Below, in pieces: positions 13,634 to 16,167 of a DNA stretch of 16,167 bases; position 1 is the stretch's first letter; every line of letters starts with the position of its first letter. The position numbers and the translations under genes are program-made. Source of the DNA: Ruminococcus sp. CAG:382 (GTDB lineage Bacteria; Bacillota; Clostridia; Oscillospirales; CAG-382); contig FR892189.1 in the NCBI GenBank assembly GCA_000433115.1, positions 27,017 to 43,183 on the forward strand. The letters run 5' to 3'. Below the pieces are notes generated by a model. It saw only the letters and a list, made by a program, of their open reading frames with translations, was not told the DNA's origin and did no database searches.

Positions 13634-14167
13634 ATGATATTCACACAGCATTACAATTCACCTGTCGGCGGTCTTCTGCTTGCGGCGGATAACAGCGGTC
13701 TTATCGGGCTTTGGCTTGACGGCGAAAAATATTTTGCCGACAGCCTTCCCGAAAGTCATGACGAGAGGGAAACAACGATACTGTGTGATGCAAAACGCTG
13801 GCTCGATGTGTATTTTTCGGGCAGAGAACCCGATTTTATGCCGCCGCTCCATCCGTCGGGAAGCGATTTCAGAAAAGCCGTATGGAAGCTGCTGCTCGAA
13901 ATACCGTACGGCAAAACAGTGACCTACGGTGAGCTTGCGAAAAAGCTGGCTGTGCAGATGGGGATACCTCGCATGTCGGCTCAGGCTGTGGGTGGTGCGG
14001 TCGGTCATAATGAAATTTCCATCATCATACCGTGCCATCGTGTTGTCGGGACAAACGGCAGTCTTACAGGGTATGCCGGCGGCATTGAAAAGAAAATCAA
14101 GCTGCTGGAGCTTGAAAAGGTTGATATGAGCTGCTTTTTTGTCCCCGCAAAGGGTACTGCGCTCTGA
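13634..14167 (+). CDS. ogt: Methylated-DNA--protein-cysteine methyltransferase
   Basis: This suicide DNA-repair protein moves the alkyl group from O6-methylguanine (and O4-methylthymine) to its own cysteine. In 177 aa it has the N-terminal ribonuclease-like domain (1 to about 75) and the C-terminal MGMT domain with FRKAVWKLLLEIPYGKTVTY, the winged-helix recognition part (MSAQAVGGAVG) and the active site PCHRV with Cys134. The usual NNP before ISIIIPCHRV reads HNE here, a mild deviation. GGAGCGG precedes the ATG. It lies directly after the broken AraC-type gene, recalling the frequent pairing of such genes in Ada systems, though the relic is of the effector-binding type, not Ada. It ends at a bidirectional terminator. 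Confidence 0.96.
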   Translation: MIFTQHYNSPVGGLLLAADNSGLIGLWLDGEKYFADSLPESHDERETTILCDAKRWLDVYFSGREPDFMPPLHPSGSDFRKAVWKLLLEIPYGKTVTYGELAKKLAVQMGIPRMSAQAVGGAVGHNEISIIIPCHRVVGTNGSLTGYAGGIEKKIKLLELEKVDMSCFFVPAKGTAL

Positions 14168-14176
14168 AAAACAGCG

Positions 14177-14223
14177 AAAACAGGACTGACGTCTGTGAGA
14201 ACCCACAGTGTCAGCCCTGTTTT
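14177..14223. terminator. Bidirectional terminator between ogt and the minus-strand operon
   Basis: A long inverted repeat pairs 14177-14197 with 14204-14223 around a 6-nt loop: eight outer pairs starting AAAACAGG, five middle pairs, five inner pairs, with small bulges between. It has an A-run on the 5' arm and a T-run on the 3' arm, so it can end ogt transcription on the plus strand and that of the ECF-component gene on the minus strand. Confidence 0.9.
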
Positions 14224-14257
14224 CAATTTATCAAGGGGATAAAACCGATATGCGTGG

Positions 14258-14836
14258 TTACTTTGCTTCTCTTTCGAGCAGCTTGCCGATTCCGATTACG
14301 GCAAGCGGAATAATGACCGCCTGGATAGCGAGACCGATGAAGCCGGTCCGGATCTGCGCCCATATCATCGATACGATGAAAGGTGTGCCGGAGCCGAAGA
14401 GTGCAACGGAAGCGATGAAGAATGCCCTGCCGCAAAGCTCTGCGGCGATAACGGCGGGGAACGCTACCCATGAGCGTCTTTCGATCTGCTTTGAGAACAT
14501 TCCGGAAATCAGTGCGAACACTGCAAGTTCCGCCATCATGAAGGGCAGTCTTGCGGCGGCAGGCATTGCGTTGCCTGCGGCGGAGGTGATGAGAAAGCTT
14601 ATGAGCGGAGAGAGCATGCCTGCCGCAACGCCCCAACGCCAGCCGAGGATACAACCGCCGAGCAGTACGGGGAGATACATCGGGAGAAGCATTATTCCTG
14701 CCTGTGCGCCGACGGCAAGGTGCGCGAGCTGCGGAAGAGCGACGGCGAGGACAACGATGCTGAGTGATACAAGGCTTTTGACCGTGATTTTTGTGCGGAG
14801 TGAAGCCTGTCTTTTTGTGAGTGCGGTTTCGATCAT
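14258..14836 (-). CDS. ECF transporter S component (substrate unknown)
   Basis: This 192-aa membrane protein resembles the substrate-binding S components of energy-coupling factor transporters, which capture vitamins or metals and need a shared ATPase/T module. Five to six hydrophobic segments are visible from about residue 22, with family-like wording: GAQAGIMLLPMYLPVLLGG, ILGWRWGVAAGMLSPLISFL, then AAARLPFMMAELAVFALISG and a late QAVIIPLAVIGIGK helix. The start at 14836 was chosen because AAAGGAG lies 8 nt upstream on the minus strand; the longer frame to 14932 runs into the upstream relic. It is the last gene of the minus-strand operon, 53 nt after the aldo/keto reductase relic. No ATPase or T-component gene is in the window, so it probably shares a module coded elsewhere. 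Confidence 0.85.
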   Translation of the reverse strand: MIETALTKRQASLRTKITVKSLVSLSIVVLAVALPQLAHLAVGAQAGIMLLPMYLPVLLGGCILGWRWGVAAGMLSPLISFLITSAAGNAMPAAARLPFMMAELAVFALISGMFSKQIERRSWVAFPAVIAAELCGRAFFIASVALFGSGTPFIVSMIWAQIRTGFIGLAIQAVIIPLAVIGIGKLLEREAK

Positions 14837-14889
14837 GATTTTAACTCCTTTATTGGTTGAAATATTGCGATTTTTTTCGTGCGTTCCTG

Positions 14890-15278
14890 TTAATCCACGT
14901 CGAACGGACAGCGGGAAGTGCAGTGACCGCATGATATACAGTTGTACGCTCTGACTGTCAGCTTGCTGTAATGGTCATGAGCCATTTTGTCGCCGCGTTC
15001 GAGGTCATATGCCGGATTTATCGAAAACATCATCATGTCGATAAGTCCGGTGTCAATAAGTCTGTTTGCAACAGACGGCGTGTGCGACGAGAAACCGATA
15101 TGGCGGATAATACCTTTGCGCCACCGGCACACAGGTCGAAGAGGTTGATTTCGTTTGCGACTGCTTCACGTATCACCGCTTCGATTTCGTCGGGCGTGGT
15201 GTTCTGTATTCCACCCATGCCGAGACCAAGCTTGCCGATAAGCTCGTTGCCTTTCGGAAGCTTGCGGTATTCAATCAT
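14890..15278 (-). pseudogene. Ferredoxin-type aldo/keto reductase relic, two internal deletions
   Basis: The start (MIEYRKLPKGNELIGKLGLG, MGGIQNTTPDEIEA, NLFDLCAGG) and two later pieces (GIIRHIGFSSHTPSVANRLI to PAYDLERGD; KMAHDHYSKLTVRAYNCISC to CTSRCPFDVD) match one family of ~370-390-aa aldo/keto reductases with C-terminal [4Fe-4S] motifs. Only 389 nt remain. The first deletion joins near 15118-15128 and shifts the frame; the second lies at the GD-K joint near 14989-14994, in frame. Most of the barrel, including the region of the catalytic Tyr and Lys, and the first Fe-S motif are gone, while one CxxCxxCxxxCP motif stays. Its ATG overlaps the stop of the upstream reductase as ATGA, so the two were once translated together. 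Confidence 0.88.
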
Positions 15279-16167
15279 TGCTGCTTTTCGAATTCCTTTA
15301 CGACGGTTTTCAACAGCTCACGTATCCTGAGATGCTGCGGACAGGCTTTTTCGCATTTTCCGCAACCGATGCAGTCGGAAGCCTTTCCGCCGTTTGCGGT
15401 ATGGACTGCGTAGTAGTGGCTTGCGTTCCAGTCGTGATGGAATTGCTGTGCATTCATGCATGAGAAAAGATTCGGAATGTTTATATGCTTGGGACATCCG
15501 TCAATGCAGTACCGACACGCAGTGCAGGGTATCAGATGCATGGAACGGATTACGGAGCAAACACGGTTCACGGCTTCTTTTTCCGTTTCGTCAAGCGGCT
15601 TGAAATCCTTCATATATGAAAGATTGTCGTTCAGCTGTTCCATATTACTCATTCCGGAAAGCACCATGAATATCCCTTCAAATCCCGCTGCGAAGCGTAT
15701 GGCATAGCTTGCGGGACTTCCGCCGTGCAGGTCTGTCAGGATCTTCTGAGCGTCGGCAGGAAGGTTGACAAGCGTACCGCCTTTTACGGGCTCCATTACT
15801 ATAACGGGCTTTCCGTGCTTGCGGCAGACCTCGTAACATTTGCGCGACTGTACGGCGGGATCGTCAAAGTCGAGGTAGTTGAGCTGGATCTGTACGGCTT
15901 CGACCTGAGGATATGTTGTGAGTATCTCGTCAAGCACTTCGGCTTTATCGTGGAACGAAAGACCGACGTGCTTCACCTTTCCTTCGTCGCGGAGAGCAAA
16001 TGCCGTTTCATATGCGTGACATTTTTTGTATTTTTCGAAAATGTCCTTTGTCTGTGAATGGAGAAGATACAGGTCAAAATATTCCACACCGCAGGCGGCA
16101 AGCTGTTTTTCAAAAAGCGGACGTATTTCCTCTTCGCTGTTGAAGAGGGAAGTGGACAGCTTGTCAA
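15275..16167 (-). CDS. Aldo/keto reductase with C-terminal 2x[4Fe-4S] domain, 5' end outside window
   Basis: The frame is open from the window edge and begins DKLSTSLFNSEEEIRPLFEK, so the N-terminal part of the TIM barrel is missing; the GTG at 16087 is internal. Visible barrel pieces include EYFDLYLLHSQ, GKVKHVGLSFHDK, VEAVQIQLNYLDFDD and PVIVMEPVKGGTL. Two ferredoxin-like motifs close the protein: C-T-A-C-R-Y-C-I-D-G-C-P and C-I-G-C-G-K-C-E-K-A-C-P, at residues 188-199 and 239-250 counted from the internal GTG. This family is predicted to move electrons between NAD(P)H and Fe-S centres on unknown substrates, chiefly in anaerobes. It ends in an ATGA overlap with the reductase relic. Confidence 0.94.
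   Translation of the reverse strand, partial: DKLSTSLFNSEEEIRPLFEKQLAACGVEYFDLYLLHSQTKDIFEKYKKCHAYETAFALRDEGKVKHVGLSFHDKAEVLDEILTTYPQVEAVQIQLNYLDFDDPAVQSRKCYEVCRKHGKPVIVMEPVKGGTLVNLPADAQKILTDLHGGSPASYAIRFAAGFEGIFMVLSGMSNMEQLNDNLSYMKDFKPLDETEKEAVNRVCSVIRSMHLIPCTACRYCIDGCPKHINIPNLFSCMNAQQFHHDWNASHYYAVHTANGGKASDCIGCGKCEKACPQHLRIRELLKTVVKEFEKQQ

Noticed and set aside
14208..14954. A 248-codon plus-strand frame opposite the ECF component gene
   Set aside because: The minus-strand frame has the transmembrane pattern and a good ribosome binding site. The plus-strand frame has neither and overlaps the bidirectional terminator.
15973..16167. A separate minus-strand frame at the window edge suggesting a frameshift in the aldo/keto reductase
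   Set aside because: The reductase frame itself stays open to the window edge with family-like residues (DKLSTSLFNSEEEIRP), so no frameshift is needed.
1..16167. CRISPR array, tRNA/rRNA, insertion sequence or phage genes
   Set aside because: No regularly spaced repeats, cloverleaf, transposase or structural phage genes were seen on either strand.

Overview
The window comes from a Gram-positive anaerobe of the class Clostridia, most like the Oscillospiraceae/Ruminococcaceae group. This is inferred from gene order, from the all-zinc versions of S14, S4, L36 and adenylate kinase, from strong GGAGG ribosome binding sites, from a KOW-domain gene lodged between map and infA, and from ferredoxin-type aldo/keto reductases. 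No species can be named from the sequence alone.

Positions 1-9993 (plus strand) hold the second half of the large ribosomal-protein super-operon. The order is rplX (5' end cut by the window), rplE, rpsN (zinc type), rpsH, rplF, rplR, rpsE, rpmD, rplO, secY, adk, map, a KOW RNA-binding protein gene, infA, rpmJ, rpsM, rpsK, rpsD, rpoA and rplQ, closed by a strong intrinsic terminator at 9965-9993. It supplies ribosome parts, the secretion channel, nucleotide balance, N-terminal Met removal, initiation and the RNA polymerase alpha subunit. Its clearest oddity is infA: the complete 72-codon IF1 gene has no ATG, GTG or TTG start and appears to begin at CTG (or ATT). A 16-position hairpin without a U-tract separates secY from adk.

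Positions 9994-14167 (plus strand) are accessory. They hold a 69-aa beta-rich small protein that faintly recalls Sm-like folds, a perfect consensus sigma-A promoter driving a two-gene ABC-2 exporter, a terminator, a promoter with a possible 31-codon leader ORF ahead of an unrecognised 201-aa membrane-anchored protein, a broken AraC/effector-binding regulator carrying a 19-bp tandem duplication and an internal deletion, and an O6-methylguanine-DNA methyltransferase gene. The ECF transporter ATPase/T-component genes that commonly follow rplQ in Firmicutes are absent.

Positions 14177-16167 hold a bidirectional terminator and then a minus-strand operon. Read in transcription order, it has a ferredoxin-domain aldo/keto reductase (start outside the window), a second related reductase that overlaps it by ATGA and is a two-deletion relic, and an ECF-transporter S component. 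I see no CRISPR array, tRNA, rRNA, insertion sequence or phage gene. I did not find a convincing new multi-gene system; the points worth a second look are small-scale (infA start, secY-adk hairpin, small unknown proteins, fresh pseudogenes).
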